DNA of 64,000 nt from Achromobacter deleyi (GCF_016127315.1 NZ_CP065997.1:5580001-5644000), one strand, 5' to 3'. Counted from the stretch's first letter, positions 43,254 through 53,441 are shown. A program made the numbers and translations. Notes: generated from the letters alone by a model not told the origin.

Positions 43254-44759
43254 TCAGGCCTGGCCTTGCGGCGCGGCCTCGGCCTCGGCGGCCACCCGCG
43301 CATGATAGGCATCGGTCGCCGCCTGCTTGGCGGCGGCCTTCTCGGCGGCGGCGGCCGCTTTCTCCGCTTGCGCGGCCGCGACGTCGGCGGCCTGCTGCAG
43401 CGCGCGCTGGCGGGCATTTTCCTGCACTTCCAGCACGCCGGCAGCGTCCAGCGATTCGAACACCGCGATCGATTCGACGTGCCCGGTGTGCGGGAACATG
43501 TTGATCACGCCGGCGCTCTTGAGCAGGTAGCCGCCCTCGTGCACCAGGATCGACGCGTCGCGCGCCAGCGTGGCCGGATTACAGGACACGTAGACGATGC
43601 GGCGCGGCCGTTCCTCGGGCGTCAACTGCGACAGGGCCTGCGAGACGGCGTGCGCGCCTTCGCGCGGCGGGTCGATCAGCATGCGGTCGAAGAAACCCAG
43701 GCCGCGCAGCCATTCGACATCGACCTCGAACAGGTTGAGCGTGGCGAAGCGGGTGCGGTCGCCCAGCCCGTGGCGCGCGGCGGCCTCGTAGGCGCGGTCG
43801 GTCAGCGCCTTGCTGCCCTCCACGCCCACGGCCTCGCGGCCCTGCGTGGCCAGCGGCAGCGTGAAGTTGCCCAGGCCACAGAACAGGTCGGCCACGCGAT
43901 CGGTCGGCTGCACTTCCAGCAGCTTGAGCGCGCGCGATACCATGGCGCGGTTGATGGCGTGGTTGACCTGGGTGAAATCGGTCGGCCGGTACGGCATGCG
44001 CAGGCCGAACTCGGGCATGGTGTAGGTCAGCGCGTCGCGGTGCTCGGGCACCAGCGGATGGACCGTGTCCGGGCCCTTGGGCTGCAGCCACCATTGCACG
44101 TCGTGCTTGTCGGCGAAGGCGCGCAGGATGGCGATGTCGTTGTCCGTCAGCGGCAGCAGGTGGCGCAGCACCAGCGCGGTCACGCCGTCGCCCAGCGACA
44201 CCTCCACCTGCGGCAGGCGGTCGGGCGCGGACATCGACGCGATCATGGCGCGCAGGGGCATCAGCAGGTCGCTGACGTGGCGCGGCAGCACATGGCATTC
44301 GCGCATGTCGGCCACGTAGCTGCTCTTGCGCTCGTGAAAGCCCACCAGCACCCCGCCCTTCTTGGGCACCACGCGCACCGACAGGCGGGCGCGGTAGCGG
44401 TAGCCCCAGGTCGGGCCGTGCAGCGGCGCCAGCACGCGCGCCGGACGCAGCTTGCCGACATGCCAGAAGGTGTCTTCGAGCGAGCGCTGCTTGATCGCCA
44501 CCTGGGTGCTGGGCTCCAGGTGCTGCATGGCACAGCCGCCACAGACGCCGAAATGGGGGCAACGCGGCTCGACGCGCTGCGAGGACGGACGCAGCACCGT
44601 TTCGACCCGCGCGATCTCGTAGGACGGCTTGCGGCGCACGGTCGTGGCGGTGACCCGCTCGCCCGGCAAGGCGCCTTCCACGAACACGACCTTGCCGTCG
44701 CGGCGGGCGATGCCCCGGGCTTCCAGGTCCAGGGATTCGATACTCAAAACGTCAGACAT
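43254..44759 (-). CDS. rlmD: 23S rRNA (uracil-1939-C5)-methyltransferase RlmD
   Basis: AdoMet- and Fe-S-dependent methyltransferase acting on U1939 of 23S rRNA (501 aa). A TRAM domain covers about residues 5-60. Iron-sulfur Cys67, Cys73 and Cys76 ([10 protein letters not shown]), with a fourth Cys in MRECHVL, are visible. The AdoMet motif is [14 protein letters not shown], the substrate motif DPPREGA, and the catalytic Cys lies in [11 protein letters not shown]. The last 50 residues form an Ala/Glu/Lys-rich helical tail not found in the E. coli enzyme. The start at 44759 gives [12 protein letters not shown]. Confidence 0.94.
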   Translation of the reverse strand: MSDVLSIESLDLEARGIARRDGKVVFVEGALPGERVTATTVRRKPSYEIARVETVLRPSSQRVEPRCPHFGVCGGCAMQHLEPSTQVAIKQRSLEDTFWHVGKLRPARVLAPLHGPTWGYRYRARLSVRVVPKKGGVLVGFHERKSSYVADMRECHVLPRHVSDLLMPLRAMIASMSAPDRLPQVEVSLGDGVTALVLRHLLPLTDNDIAILRAFADKHDVQWWLQPKGPDTVHPLVPEHRDALTYTMPEFGLRMPYRPTDFTQVNHAINRAMVSRALKLLEVQPTDRVADLFCGLGNFTLPLATQGREAVGVEGSKALTDRAYEAAARHGLGDRTRFATLNLFEVDVEWLRGLGFFDRMLIDPPREGAHAVSQALSQLTPEERPRRIVYVSCNPATLARDASILVHEGGYLLKSAGVINMFPHTGHVESIAVFESLDAAGVLEVQENARQRALQQAADVAAAQAEKAAAAAEKAAAKQAATDAYHARVAAEAEAAPQGQA

Positions 44760-44828
44760 CTCACGCAGTCCAGAAAATTCACGCAACCTGCGATTGTATG
44801 AGGAATCGGCAGTGGCCCGCCCGCGCAC

Positions 44829-44884
44829 GAAAAAAAGGGGGCTTGCCGGAGACGGCCCGCCGGGCAGTCTCCATCAAGCCCCCC
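44829..44884 (-). terminator. Terminator after the TorF-type porin gene
   Basis: Read on the minus strand: outer stem GGGGGCTTG / CAAGCCCCC, inner stem GGAGAC / GTCTCC, then a seven-T run. It lies about 40 bases after the stop. Confidence 0.85.
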
Positions 44885-44923
44885 CAAAGCCGGCGCCGGT
44901 CAGGACGCCGCCACGGATGGATA

Positions 44924-45676
44924 TCAGAACGAACGCGACACCGAGAACACCGCCCCCAGGCGGCCCGACGGATGGCCGTACTTGGTCGGCAGCCAGTTGT
45001 CCTTGGTGGCGCCCACCGCCGCCAGGCCCAGCACCCAGCCCTTCAGGTCCTTGGTCACGCCGACCTTGTAGTCGACGTAGTGGCCGATGGAATCGCCGTC
45101 CATGTTGACCTGGTTCTTGAGCTTCTGATAGCCGAGGTGGCCCACCAGGCCCCAGCCGTCGCCCAGGTCGAAGTTGGCGGTGCCGTCCAGGTACCAGGTG
45201 CCCTTGCTGTCGGGCGTGCTGAAGAAGTCGCTGGGCGTGTAGGAATACTTGAGGGTGTAGTTGGCGTAGGTCGCGGCCAGGTACAGGTCGGTGTTGTTGT
45301 AGTTGCCGCCCTTGGGCGAGCTGGAGCCGGGATAGTAGTAGTGCAGCACGCCGGCATCGAGCGTGAAGCCGCCGCCCACGTCGCCTTTCCAGCCGCCGTA
45401 GAAGTCCATTTCCAGGTTGCCGTCGGTGAAGACGAAATTGGATACGTTGGAGTTCCAGTTGCCCAGGTAGAACCCGGAACTGTGGGTCAGGTCGATGCCC
45501 AGCTGGGCCGCCGGCCGGAAATCGGTCTGCGAATAGCCGCGGAAGCGGTAGTCGCTCGCGATGGTGGCATTGCCGCTGAGCGAGAAACCGCCGCCCAGGT
45601 CGGTCGGTTCGGCCTGGGCCGTTGCGATGAAACAAGCGGCGAGCACAACGGGCAAGGCTAGCAACGTCTTCTTCAT
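44924..45676 (-). CDS. TorF-family putative outer-membrane porin
   Basis: Outer-membrane beta-barrel protein (250 aa) of the TorF / Gcw_chp family. A signal peptide of about 22 residues ends TAQAEP. The mature start SLSGNATIASDYRFRGYSQTD is diagnostic. Further strands such as FYLGNWNSNVS, EMDFYGGWKGDV and GTWYLDGTANFDLGDGW follow, with the C-terminal Phe (VSRSF) for barrel assembly. The start at 45676 follows the trimmed 34-codon extension. Function in solute uptake is assumed; some relatives are tied to metal or carboxylate use. Confidence 0.92.
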   Translation of the reverse strand: MKKTLLALPVVLAACFIATAQAEPTDLGGGFSLSGNATIASDYRFRGYSQTDFRPAAQLGIDLTHSSGFYLGNWNSNVSNFVFTDGNLEMDFYGGWKGDVGGGFTLDAGVLHYYYPGSSSPKGGNYNNTDLYLAATYANYTLKYSYTPSDFFSTPDSKGTWYLDGTANFDLGDGWGLVGHLGYQKLKNQVNMDGDSIGHYVDYKVGVTKDLKGWVLGLAAVGATKDNWLPTKYGHPSGRLGAVFSVSRSF

Positions 45677-46027
45677 GGTGCGATGTCCTGATCGGATTTG
45701 ACGAGGAGGAAGGCGCGAGGGCGCATCCATCGGGCCGGTCCTGCAACGGCGGATGCCGGCTCCCTCCCCTTCAAGCAAGGTCCGTGCCAGGTTTCAATTG
45801 CGTCTCAACGGGCTGGCGCGGCGCTGAATGGGCATGCCGGACGCACCAAGGCGGTGCGCCACGCCGCGCGCGCAGGCGGCGGCGCATCAAAATGGGGCTG
45901 GCGCCCCATGAAGGATCGTCGGACAAAAGAAAACCCCGGCCCGCGCGTGGCGGGTCGGGGTCGGCCGGGTCCGCCCGCAACGGGCGGGAAGTCCGGCGGC
46001 GGACGGCGTGGCCGTCCGCCAGGCGCG
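45677..46027. other. Gene-free region between the TorF-type porin and the Spy-like gene
   Basis: About 350 bases without a supported gene on either strand. It should hold the porin promoter and leader (minus strand) and contains the terminator at 45927-45962. The middle part has GC-rich, low-complexity sequence (GGCGGCGG runs). Open frames across it are antisense or composition artefacts. Confidence 0.5.
45927..45962 (-). terminator. Probable terminator after the Spy-like gene
   Basis: Stem ACCCCGGCCCG / CGGGTCGGGGT (one wobble pair) with a seven-base loop; on the minus strand it is followed by TTTTCTTTTG. Confidence 0.65.
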
Positions 46028-46636
46028 TCAGTTGGCGGCGGGCGCGGCCGGCGGCGGCGGAGGCACGGCGCCCGGTGCGGTCGCGGGCCCCTTGCCGTGG
46101 CGACCTTCCATGCGGGCGTGGCGTTCCTGCATCTTGGCCTGGCGGTCCTTGAGCATCTGGGTCACCTGGGTGCGCTGGGCATCGTTCAGGCTGTCCCACA
46201 CGGCCAGCCACTGGTCGCGGACCTGCTTGGCCTGCGTGCCGAACTGGTCACGCGACTTGTCGGACTGATCGAGCAGCGCGCGCGGGTCCAGCTTGCCGCT
46301 GTCCAGTTGCGCCTTGAGCAGGTCGTGGCGCTGGCCGCCGGAAGCGCGCATGGCCTCGTGCAGGCTGCGTTGGCCGTCCTGCGCGGTCTTGACCAGGGCC
46401 TGCTGCTTGTCATCCAGCTTGAGCTGGTCGAGCTGTGCCTTGGATACGGGGCCCAGGCCCGGGATCCACAGGCCGTCGCGCATGCCCTTGTGGAAGCCGC
46501 CACGGGGGCCTTCGTGCATCGCGGCGGGACCACCGTCGGCGGGCGCAGCCGCCATGACGGGACCAGCCAGCAAGCCGCCGGTGGCGGCGACCATGGCCAG
46601 GGCAGCCAGGTTGGAGCGGAGTGCGAATCGGGACAT
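46028..46636 (-). CDS. Spy/CpxP-like periplasmic protein
   Basis: Periplasmic, helical protein (202 aa) with a signal peptide of about 28 residues ending GPVMAAAP. The core (about 75-180) has KLDDKQQALVKTAQDGQ and SLNDAQRTQVTQMLKDRQAKMQERHARM, the LTxxQ-type repeats of the Spy/CpxP fold. The C-terminus is Pro/Ala-rich (PGAVPPPPPAAPAAN), low complexity and likely disordered. The start at 46636 gives MSRFALRSN. The function is probably envelope-stress chaperoning, but no two-component genes are adjacent. Confidence 0.85.
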   Translation of the reverse strand: MSRFALRSNLAALAMVAATGGLLAGPVMAAAPADGGPAAMHEGPRGGFHKGMRDGLWIPGLGPVSKAQLDQLKLDDKQQALVKTAQDGQRSLHEAMRASGGQRHDLLKAQLDSGKLDPRALLDQSDKSRDQFGTQAKQVRDQWLAVWDSLNDAQRTQVTQMLKDRQAKMQERHARMEGRHGKGPATAPGAVPPPPPAAPAAN

Positions 46637-46746
46637 GTAGGTCTCCTGAAAGTGAAGAAAGCGAGGCCATTGTGCGATCCGCCCGGTTTCATCCGGGTTT
46701 CGTCCCCGCAAGCTATGTTTCAGTCGATTGCGCCTGTGCCGGGCGT

Positions 46747-46771
46747 GAAAACGGGGCCTCGCGGGCCCCGT
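46747..46771 (-). terminator. Terminator of the surE-pcm-nlpD-exonuclease operon
   Basis: Perfect stem ACGGGGCC / GGCCCCGT with a five-base loop; on the minus strand followed by TTTTCA. It lies about 35 bases after the exonuclease stop. Confidence 0.75.
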
Positions 46772-46805
46772 CCGTCAAGCAGGTCGCGCGCGCTGCGCGC
46801 CGCGT

Positions 46806-47585
46806 TCAGCTGGCGTCCCAGGCCGCCAGGTATTCCTTCCAGTGCGCCGCGTCGCTGGCCGCCAGCGTGTCGCGCACCAGCGCGATTTCGGCGTCATAGG
46901 CGGTGCGGTCGATTTCGCCGCGCAGGAAGCGGAAGCGGCAGTACACCAGCCAGGTGTTGACCACGTCGGTCTCGCAATAGGCGCGGACCTCGTCGGCGCG
47001 GCCCTGGCTCCAGGCCTCCCAGACCTTGCTGCCGTCCATGCCGAGCTTGCCCGGGAAGCCGCACAGCTTGGCCAGTTCGTCCAGCGGCGCGTTGGCGCGG
47101 CCGTTGTACTTGGCCAGCAGGTCCATCAGGTCGGTGTGGCGGGAGTGATAGCGCGAGATGTAGTTGTTGAACTTGAAATCGCGGTCTTCCTCGCCCATGT
47201 CCCAATAGCGCGGCGCGGGCACGCCGTGGATCAGGCTGCGGTAGTGCAGCACCGGCAGGTCGAAGCCCGACCCGTTCCAGCTGACCAGCTTGGGCGTGTA
47301 GCGCTCGATGGTCTTGAAGAAACCGGCCAGCAAGGCGGCTTCGGGATCGTCGGGCTGGCCCAGCGTCTTGACGCGAAAGCCCTGGTCGTCGCGGAACACG
47401 CAGCCCACCACCGCGACCTTGTGCAGGTGCAGCGGCAGGAAGTCGTGGCCCACGGCCTCGCGGCGCGCGGTCAGCGCGCGCTCGACCACTTCGGCGTCGG
47501 GGACGTCGGCGCTCCAGCCGTTGAGCTTGCGCAGGCCGTCCGCGTCGGGAATGGTCTCGAGGTCGAATACCAGGGTGGGCGTCAT
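46806..47585 (-). CDS. PolB-type 3'-5' exonuclease
   Basis: Predicted DEDD exonuclease of the PF10108 family (259 aa), related to the proofreading domain of DNA polymerase B but free-standing. Exo I is DLETIPD at about residues 8-14, Exo II is in SWNGSGFDLPVLHYR, and Exo III is YCETDVVNTWLVY near 205. The start ATG overlaps the nlpD stop (4 bases). It is the last gene of the operon, where gamma-proteobacteria and many beta-proteobacteria carry rpoS behind nlpD. The biological target is unknown. Confidence 0.9.
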   Translation of the reverse strand: MTPTLVFDLETIPDADGLRKLNGWSADVPDAEVVERALTARREAVGHDFLPLHLHKVAVVGCVFRDDQGFRVKTLGQPDDPEAALLAGFFKTIERYTPKLVSWNGSGFDLPVLHYRSLIHGVPAPRYWDMGEEDRDFKFNNYISRYHSRHTDLMDLLAKYNGRANAPLDELAKLCGFPGKLGMDGSKVWEAWSQGRADEVRAYCETDVVNTWLVYCRFRFLRGEIDRTAYDAEIALVRDTLAASDAAHWKEYLAAWDAS

Positions 47586-48436
47586 TTGGCGGGCAGGTAC
47601 TGCATCGGATCCACGGGGGTGCCCTGGCGGCGGATCTCGAAATGCAGGCGCGGCGAGGTGGTGTCGCTCTGGCCGATTTCGGCGATCTTGGCGCCGCGCT
47701 TGACGTCCTGGCCGGTCTTCACGAGCAGCGTGCGGTTATGCGCGTACGCCGTGATGAAGCCGTTCTGGTGGTTGACGATGATCAGGTTGCCCAGGCCGCG
47801 CACGCCGTTGCCGCTGTACATGACCTTGCCATCCGCCGCGGCGTTGACCGGGTCGCCCAGCGCGCCGGCGATGTCGATGCCCTTGCTGTTGTTGTTGAAG
47901 CCCTGCATGATCTGGCCGCCCGCCGGCCAGGCCCAGTTGATCACGCCGGCATCGGCGGCGCGGGTGACAGGCTTGTTCTCGGCCGGCGTCGGCGTGGGCG
48001 GCGGCAGCGATGCCGTGGCGGTGGCCGACGTATCGTTGGGCTGGTCCAGCGGACGCGGCTGCGACTTGCTGCTGGCGATGGGCGCGGGTTGCGCGGCGCC
48101 GCCCGACGAACCGGACATTTTCAACACCTGCCCGACCGAAATCTGGTTGGGATCGCTGAGGTTGTTCCAGCGCTTGACGTTCTCGACATCGACGTTGTTG
48201 GCGCGAGCGATCTTGTAGAGCGTGTCACCCGGCTTGACGACGTAGCTGCCGCCCGGCTGGGCGGTGGCGGCCGGTTGCCCGCCGGCCAGGTCGACGACCG
48301 GCGCGCGCGTGCCTTTGGATGCGCAGCCGGCCAGGATGGCCAGGCTGAGGACGCCAGCCACGAAAAGCGGGCGGCGCAGGCGCGTCATGGACACGCCGAG
48401 GGTCATATCGGTCAGTTGCAACTGCCCGTTGAGCAT
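47582..48436 (-). CDS. nlpD: Murein hydrolase activator lipoprotein NlpD
   Basis: Lipoprotein (284 aa) that activates amidase AmiC at division. The lipobox LAGC has Cys38, after a longer than usual N-terminal region from the start at 48436, which follows AGGAG. A LysM domain is at about 65-107 (YVVKPGDTLYKIARANNVD...). The M23 domain (about 170-284) lacks the first zinc ligand: GIDIAG is preceded by NNNSK instead of His, so it is non-catalytic as in other NlpD proteins. Its stop overlaps the exonuclease start. Confidence 0.93.
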   Translation of the reverse strand: MLNGQLQLTDMTLGVSMTRLRRPLFVAGVLSLAILAGCASKGTRAPVVDLAGGQPAATAQPGGSYVVKPGDTLYKIARANNVDVENVKRWNNLSDPNQISVGQVLKMSGSSGGAAQPAPIASSKSQPRPLDQPNDTSATATASLPPPTPTPAENKPVTRAADAGVINWAWPAGGQIMQGFNNNSKGIDIAGALGDPVNAAADGKVMYSGNGVRGLGNLIIVNHQNGFITAYAHNRTLLVKTGQDVKRGAKIAEIGQSDTTSPRLHFEIRRQGTPVDPMQYLPAK

Positions 48437-48453
48437 ACGTTTCTCCTGTTTGC

Positions 48454-49278
48454 TCAAGATTGTATTCCGGCACGCAGCGGCACAAAGCGCACGGCCTCTA
48501 ATTCAGTTCGTTTCCAGCTGGCCGCGCCCGTGCGTTCGATCAGCACCAGGCGCTGGTTCGAGCCCCCTTCGGGAGCGATCAGGCGTCCACCCGGCGCCAG
48601 CTGCTGCAGCAGCGCTTGCGGGATGGTCAGGCCGGCGGCAGCCACAACGATAGCATCGAACGGCGCCACGCCGGGCAGGCCCAGCATGCCGTCGCCGTAG
48701 ATCAAGCGGATCCGCGTGGTCAGCCGCAAGGCGCGCAAATGCTCGCGCGCCAGCTCGTAGAGGCCGCGGATGCGCTCGATGGAATGGACCTCGCGCACGA
48801 ACTGCGCCAGCACCGCGGCCTGGTAGCCGCAACCGGCGCCCACTTCCAGCACACGCGTCGGCGTGCGGTCTTCGCAGATGGCGGCAATCATGCGCGCCAC
48901 CACCCACGGTTGCGAGATGGTCTGGGAATGGCCGATGGGCAGCGCCGCGTCTTCATAGGCGCGGCTGGCCAGCGCCTCGTCGACGAACAGGTGGCGCGGC
49001 ACCGCGGCCATGGCGTTGAGCACGCGCTCGTCGCTGACGCCCTGCCCGCGCAGGCGCTGCACCATGGCCTGGCGCAGGCGATCGGAATTGAGTCCCAGGT
49101 TGCCGCCGGCCGCCGGCGCCGGCGCCTTGGCCTGGCTTTGCAGGGTGGCGGCCGAAATGCGGGTGTTGCTGTTGGCCGGCGTGACGCCGGGGCTGAGCCG
49201 GCCGGAGTCGTAGCGCACCGGACTGGGCCGTCCGGGCACGGCCTGGGAGACGTCCGGCTGGCTTATGCGTCGGCGCAT
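48454..49278 (-). CDS. pcm: Protein-L-isoaspartate O-methyltransferase Pcm
   Basis: Repairs isoaspartyl residues by methylation (274 aa). The AdoMet fold begins with [17 protein letters not shown] near residue 143, preceded by the substrate motif [15 protein letters not shown], and ends with [23 protein letters not shown] and GGRLIAPEG. An N-terminal extension of about 60 residues rich in Pro, Ser and Ala is absent from E. coli Pcm (208 aa); it may be real, or translation may start internally. The start overlaps surE by 16 bases. Confidence 0.92.
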   Translation of the reverse strand: MRRRISQPDVSQAVPGRPSPVRYDSGRLSPGVTPANSNTRISAATLQSQAKAPAPAAGGNLGLNSDRLRQAMVQRLRGQGVSDERVLNAMAAVPRHLFVDEALASRAYEDAALPIGHSQTISQPWVVARMIAAICEDRTPTRVLEVGAGCGYQAAVLAQFVREVHSIERIRGLYELAREHLRALRLTTRIRLIYGDGMLGLPGVAPFDAIVVAAAGLTIPQALLQQLAPGGRLIAPEGGSNQRLVLIERTGAASWKRTELEAVRFVPLRAGIQS

Positions 49279-50021
49279 AGCGGCTCCGCCCAGGTCCGGA
49301 TTTCGTCGAGCTGGCTATGTTGGGTCAGATCCAGGCGCAGCGGCGTGACCGACACCCTGCCCTGCGCCACCGCGTGGAAGTCCGTGCCCGGCGTGGCATC
49401 GGCGGCCTGCCCCACCGGCCCGATCCAGTAGACCGTGTCGCCGTAGGGCGTGGTGGTACGCACCACCGGCTGCGACGGATGGCGCTTGCCCAGGCGGGTG
49501 ACCTGGAAGCCATGCATGTCGTCGAAGCGGCGGCTGGGAATGTTGACGTTCAGCAGGACCGGCGCGGCCAGCGGCTGCGCCAGGTGGCGTTCGACCACCA
49601 GGCGCGCGGCGCGGGCGGCGGAGTCGATGTGCTCCCAGCCCTTCTCGGCCAGCGAGAAGGCGATGGCCGGGATGCCAAACAGGTAGCCCTCGCTGGCGGC
49701 GGCCACGGTGCCTGAATAGAGCGTGTCGTCGCCCATGTTGGCGCCGTTGTTGATGCCGGACACCACCAGGTCGGGACGCGCGTCCATCAGGCCGGTCAGG
49801 GCGACGTGGACGCAGTCGGAGGGCGTGCCGTTGACGGCGATGAAGCCGTTGGAGGCGGTGCGCACCGACAGCGGGCGGTTCAGCGTCAGGGAGTTGGACG
49901 CGCCGCTGTGGTTGGTCTCGGGCGCGACGACGGTCAGATCGCCCAGGCCTTCCAGCGCCTTGACCAGCGCCTCCAGGCCAGGGGCCGAATAACCATCATC
50001 GTTCGAAACCAGAATTCGCAT
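49263..50021 (-). CDS. surE: 5'/3'-nucleotidase SurE
   Basis: Metal-dependent nucleoside monophosphatase (252 aa). The N-terminus [16 protein letters not shown] has the metal-binding Asp8-Asp9. Ser in [10 protein letters not shown] and Asn in [19 protein letters not shown] complete the site. IPAIAFSL follows. The start at 50021 is chosen for this N-terminus; 58 upstream codons are rejected. First gene of the surE-pcm-nlpD-exonuclease unit and divergent from plsY, with 190 bases between the starts. Confidence 0.95.
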   Translation of the reverse strand: MRILVSNDDGYSAPGLEALVKALEGLGDLTVVAPETNHSGASNSLTLNRPLSVRTASNGFIAVNGTPSDCVHVALTGLMDARPDLVVSGINNGANMGDDTLYSGTVAAASEGYLFGIPAIAFSLAEKGWEHIDSAARAARLVVERHLAQPLAAPVLLNVNIPSRRFDDMHGFQVTRLGKRHPSQPVVRTTTPYGDTVYWIGPVGQAADATPGTDFHAVAQGRVSVTPLRLDLTQHSQLDEIRTWAEPLCADA

Positions 50022-50211
50022 TGTGCATCCGAAAGAAAATAAAACGCGGGTGGACCGGCTGGATTGTACCGTCCGCGGAAGGCGCCGGCATGTCCGTCGC
50101 CACCCGTCGCTCGTCGCCCACTCGCTAACCCGTACCCGGGCCGGCCGGCGACCGGGGTAGAATCCGCAGCCATCGAGACAATTGCAAGATAACAACGGAC
50201 CCCCTTAGAAC

Positions 50212-50850
50212 ATGGCGATCACCGAACCGTCCCTGGCGTTCACCGCGGCGCTCATCCTGCTGGCCTACCTGATCGGCTCCGTGCCGTTCGCCGTGGTGGT
50301 CAGCAAACTCATGGGACTGCAGGACCCCCGCAGCTACGGCTCGAAGAACCCCGGCGCCACCAACGTGCTGCGCACCGGCAACAAGACCGCCGCCGCCCTG
50401 ACCCTGCTGGGCGACGCCGCCAAGGGCTGGTTCGCCGTCTGGCTGGCGGTCAAGCTGGCCCCCGGCATTGCCCCCGGCCCGCTGGCCGCGGTGGCCGTGG
50501 CGGCCTTCCTGGGCCATCTGTATCCGATTTTCCTGGGTTTCAAGGGCGGCAAGGGCGTGGCCACCGCGCTCGGCGTGCTGGTCGCCATCCAGCCCTGGCT
50601 GGCCGTCGCCACGGCGGCCACCTGGCTCATCATCGCGGTGTTCTTCCGCTACTCGTCGCTGGCCTCGCTGGTGGCGGCGTTCTTCGCCCCGGTCTACTAC
50701 GTGTTCGGCTCGGGCCTGGCCTGGCATGCCCAGCCGGCCATGGGCGTCGCCCTGGCCATCATCGGCATGCTGCTGTTCTACCGCCACCGCGCCAACATCG
50801 CGCGCCTGGTGCAGGGCACCGAGAGCCGCATCGGCGGCAAGAAAAAATGA
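50212..50850 (+). CDS. plsY: Acyl-phosphate glycerol-3-phosphate acyltransferase PlsY
   Basis: Integral membrane enzyme (212 aa) that makes lysophosphatidic acid from acyl-phosphate in phospholipid synthesis. Five or more helices are visible. The three PlsY motifs are recognised: [51 protein letters not shown], and [15 protein letters not shown] Lys-rich C-terminus (GGKKK) closes it. It stands alone between divergent surE and convergent tsaD. Confidence 0.95.
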   Translation: MAITEPSLAFTAALILLAYLIGSVPFAVVVSKLMGLQDPRSYGSKNPGATNVLRTGNKTAAALTLLGDAAKGWFAVWLAVKLAPGIAPGPLAAVAVAAFLGHLYPIFLGFKGGKGVATALGVLVAIQPWLAVATAATWLIIAVFFRYSSLASLVAAFFAPVYYVFGSGLAWHAQPAMGVALAIIGMLLFYRHRANIARLVQGTESRIGGKKK

Positions 50851-50892
50851 TCGGCGCACCGCGGGCCCGCGTGGGCGCCGCGAGGCAGGACG

Positions 50893-50917
50893 AAAAAAGG
50901 GGCCACGGCCCCTTTTT
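50893..50917. terminator. Bidirectional terminator between plsY and tsaD
   Basis: AAAAAGGGGCC / GGCCCCTTTTT with a two-base AC centre, flanked by A and T runs, suits both convergent genes. Confidence 0.9.
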
Positions 50918-50928
50918 CATTGCCCGTT

Positions 50929-51960
50929 TCAGGCGATATCGGCCAGGTCCCAGCGCGGCCGCACGGTGAAGCCGTGGGCGTCCGGGTCCAGCGTCACCAG
51001 CCCCGCCTTGACCCGCTCGGCGGCCGCGAAGGCGATCATGGCGCCATTGTCGGTGCACAACGACAGCGGCGGGAAATAAGCCTGGGCCTTCAAGGGCTTG
51101 AGCGCGGCGGCCAGCTTGGCGCGCAGCAACTGGTTGGCGCCGACCCCGCCGGCCACCACCAGGCGGCGCAGGCCGGTCTGCTTGAGGGCGCGGATCGACT
51201 TGGCGGCCAGCACGTCGACGATCGCGGCCTGGGTCGCCGCCGCCAGGTCGGCGCGGGTCTGTTCATCCAGGCCGCCGTCCTGCTCGGCCGCCTTGACGCG
51301 GGTCAGCACGGCGGTCTTCAGGCCGCTGAAGCTGAAATCCAGGTCGCCGCTGTGCAGCATCGGGCGCGGCAGCTCGAAACGCGTGGCGTCGCCCTGCGTG
51401 GCCAGGCGCGCCAGCGCCGGACCGCCGGGATAGCCCAGGCCCATCAGCTTGGCGGACTTGTCGAAGGCTTCGCCGGCGGCGTCGTCCAGGGTCTCGCCCA
51501 GCAATTCGTAGCGTCCCACCCCGTCGACCCGCATCAACTGCGTGTGGCCGCCGGACACCAGCAGCGCCACGAACGGAAACTCGGGCCGCGGATCGGCCAG
51601 CATGGGCGACAGCAGGTGGCCTTCCAGGTGATGGATGGCAATGGCGGGCAGATGGCGCGACCAGGCAAACGACTGCGCCACGCTGGCGCCCACCAGCAGC
51701 GCGCCGGCCAGGCCGGGTCCGGCGGTGTAGGCCACCGCGCCGATGTCGGCCATGTCCAGGCCGGCCTCCTGCAGCACCTGGCGGGTCAACGGCACCACGC
51801 GCCGGATATGGTCGCGCGAGGCGAGTTCGGGCACCACGCCCCCATATTCCTGGTGCATGGCGATCTGGGTATGCAGGGCGTGCGCGAGCAGGCCGCGTTC
51901 CGTACAGACGGCTGCGACGCCCGTTTCGTCGCAGGAGCTTTCAAAGCCGAGAATAATCAT
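50929..51960 (-). CDS. tsaD: tRNA N6-adenosine threonylcarbamoyltransferase TsaD
   Basis: Transfers the threonylcarbamoyl group to A37 of ANN-decoding tRNAs; essential in most bacteria (343 aa). The N-terminus [18 protein letters not shown] is diagnostic. The metal-binding [10 protein letters not shown] motif is near residue 110, followed by [11 protein letters not shown], the [25 protein letters not shown] block and [11 protein letters not shown]. The start at 51960 excludes a 26-codon extension. Divergent from the purine permease gene. Confidence 0.96.
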   Translation of the reverse strand: MIILGFESSCDETGVAAVCTERGLLAHALHTQIAMHQEYGGVVPELASRDHIRRVVPLTRQVLQEAGLDMADIGAVAYTAGPGLAGALLVGASVAQSFAWSRHLPAIAIHHLEGHLLSPMLADPRPEFPFVALLVSGGHTQLMRVDGVGRYELLGETLDDAAGEAFDKSAKLMGLGYPGGPALARLATQGDATRFELPRPMLHSGDLDFSFSGLKTAVLTRVKAAEQDGGLDEQTRADLAAATQAAIVDVLAAKSIRALKQTGLRRLVVAGGVGANQLLRAKLAAALKPLKAQAYFPPLSLCTDNGAMIAFAAAERVKAGLVTLDPDAHGFTVRPRWDLADIA

Positions 51961-52068
51961 GGCGGCAGAGTTTACAACTGATGCGAAAATACGCCCGTTT
52001 ACAAAATGACCGAGGGCGGCCAAGCCCCCTCCCGACAAACCGAGCCTGCTAGCACCCTGGGGATAAGA

Positions 52069-53361
52069 ATGCTGGAGAAGCTATTCAACCTGCGTGAACA
52101 CGGCACGACCGCGAGAACCGAGATCGTGGCCGGCCTGACGACATTCCTGACCATGTCGTACATCATCTTCGTGAACCCGGACATCCTGTCGTCCACCGGC
52201 ATGGACCGCAACGCCGTGTTCGTCGCCACCTGCCTGGCCGCCGCGCTGGGCTCGCTGGTGATGGCGCTGATCGCCAACTGGCCGATCGGCATGGCGCCGG
52301 GCATGGGGCTGAACGCCTTCTTCGCCTTCACCGTGGTCAAGACCATGGGCTACACCTGGGAACAGGCGCTGGGCGCCGTGTTCATCTCGGGCGTGATCTT
52401 CCTGATCCTGACCATCTCGGGCATCCGCGTCTGGCTGGTCAAGGGCATCCCGCATTCGCTGCGCAGCGCCATCGCCGCCGGTATCGGCCTGTTCCTGGCC
52501 ATTATCGCGCTGTCGAGCGCCGGCATCGTGGTGGCGCATCCGGCCACCAAGGTCACGCTGGGCAACCTGACCGCGCCGGGGCCGCTGTTCGCCATCCTGG
52601 GCTTCTTCATCATCGCCTCGCTGGACGCGCTGCGCGTGCGCGGCGCCATCCTGATCGGCATCCTGGTGGTCACGGTGCTGTCGATGGCCCTGGGCTACAA
52701 CGAATTCAAGGGCGTGTTCGCGGCCCCGCCGAGCCTGGCGCCGACGCTGTTCAAGATGGACATCCTGGGCGCGCTGCACACCGGCTTCGTGCACGTCATC
52801 CTGGTGTTCGTGCTGGTCGAGGTGTTCGACGCCACCGGCACGTTGGTAGGCGTGGCCAAGCGCGCCGGCCTGATGCCGGAGAACCGCCCCAACCGCCTGG
52901 GCCGCGCCCTGTTCGCCGACAGCACCGCGATCGTGGCCGGCTCGATGCTGGGCACCAGCAGCACCACCGCCTACGTCGAAAGCGCCTCGGGCGTGCAGGC
53001 CGGCGGCCGCACCGGCCTGACCGCGCTGGTCGTGGCTCTGCTGTTCCTGGCCGCGCTGTTCATTTCGCCGCTGGCCGGCGCCGTGCCCGCCTACGCCACC
53101 GCGCCCGCCCTGCTCTACGTGGCCGGCCTGATGATGCGCGAGCTGATCGACATCGACTGGAACGACGTCTGCGAAGCCACCCCGGCCGCGCTGACCGCGC
53201 TGGTGATGCCGTTCACCTATTCCATCGCCAACGGCATCGCCTTCGGCTTCATCAGCTACGTGGTGCTCAAGACCGCCACGGGCCGCGTGCGCGACGTGCA
53301 TCCGGCCACCTGGCTGGTGGCGATCCTGTTCGTGATCCGCTTCGCGTTCTTCCCGGAATAA
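52069..53361 (+). CDS. Guanine/hypoxanthine permease, NCS2 family (AzgA/PbuG type)
   Basis: Inner-membrane purine/proton symporter (430 aa) with about 12-14 helices. Typical features are [37 protein letters not shown] at the start and [14 protein letters not shown], followed by [20 protein letters not shown] and [24 protein letters not shown] with the substrate-binding region. The start at 52069 (after GGGATAAGA) was chosen over a 21-codon extension. No purine riboswitch was recognised upstream. Confidence 0.93.
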   Translation: MLEKLFNLREHGTTARTEIVAGLTTFLTMSYIIFVNPDILSSTGMDRNAVFVATCLAAALGSLVMALIANWPIGMAPGMGLNAFFAFTVVKTMGYTWEQALGAVFISGVIFLILTISGIRVWLVKGIPHSLRSAIAAGIGLFLAIIALSSAGIVVAHPATKVTLGNLTAPGPLFAILGFFIIASLDALRVRGAILIGILVVTVLSMALGYNEFKGVFAAPPSLAPTLFKMDILGALHTGFVHVILVFVLVEVFDATGTLVGVAKRAGLMPENRPNRLGRALFADSTAIVAGSMLGTSSTTAYVESASGVQAGGRTGLTALVVALLFLAALFISPLAGAVPAYATAPALLYVAGLMMRELIDIDWNDVCEATPAALTALVMPFTYSIANGIAFGFISYVVLKTATGRVRDVHPATWLVAILFVIRFAFFPE

Positions 53362-53385
53362 CGCCACAAGGCGCGCATTCCCGCG

Positions 53386-53425
53386 AAACCGCCGCGCTTC
53401 CGATCCGGAAGGCGGCGGTTTTTTT
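53386..53425. terminator. Terminator after the purine permease
   Basis: Interrupted stem AACCGCCGC...CTTCCG with CGGAAG...GCGGCGGTT and a two-base centre, then a seven-T tail on the plus strand. Confidence 0.9.
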
Positions 53426-53441
53426 CATCGCCGCGCCGCCG

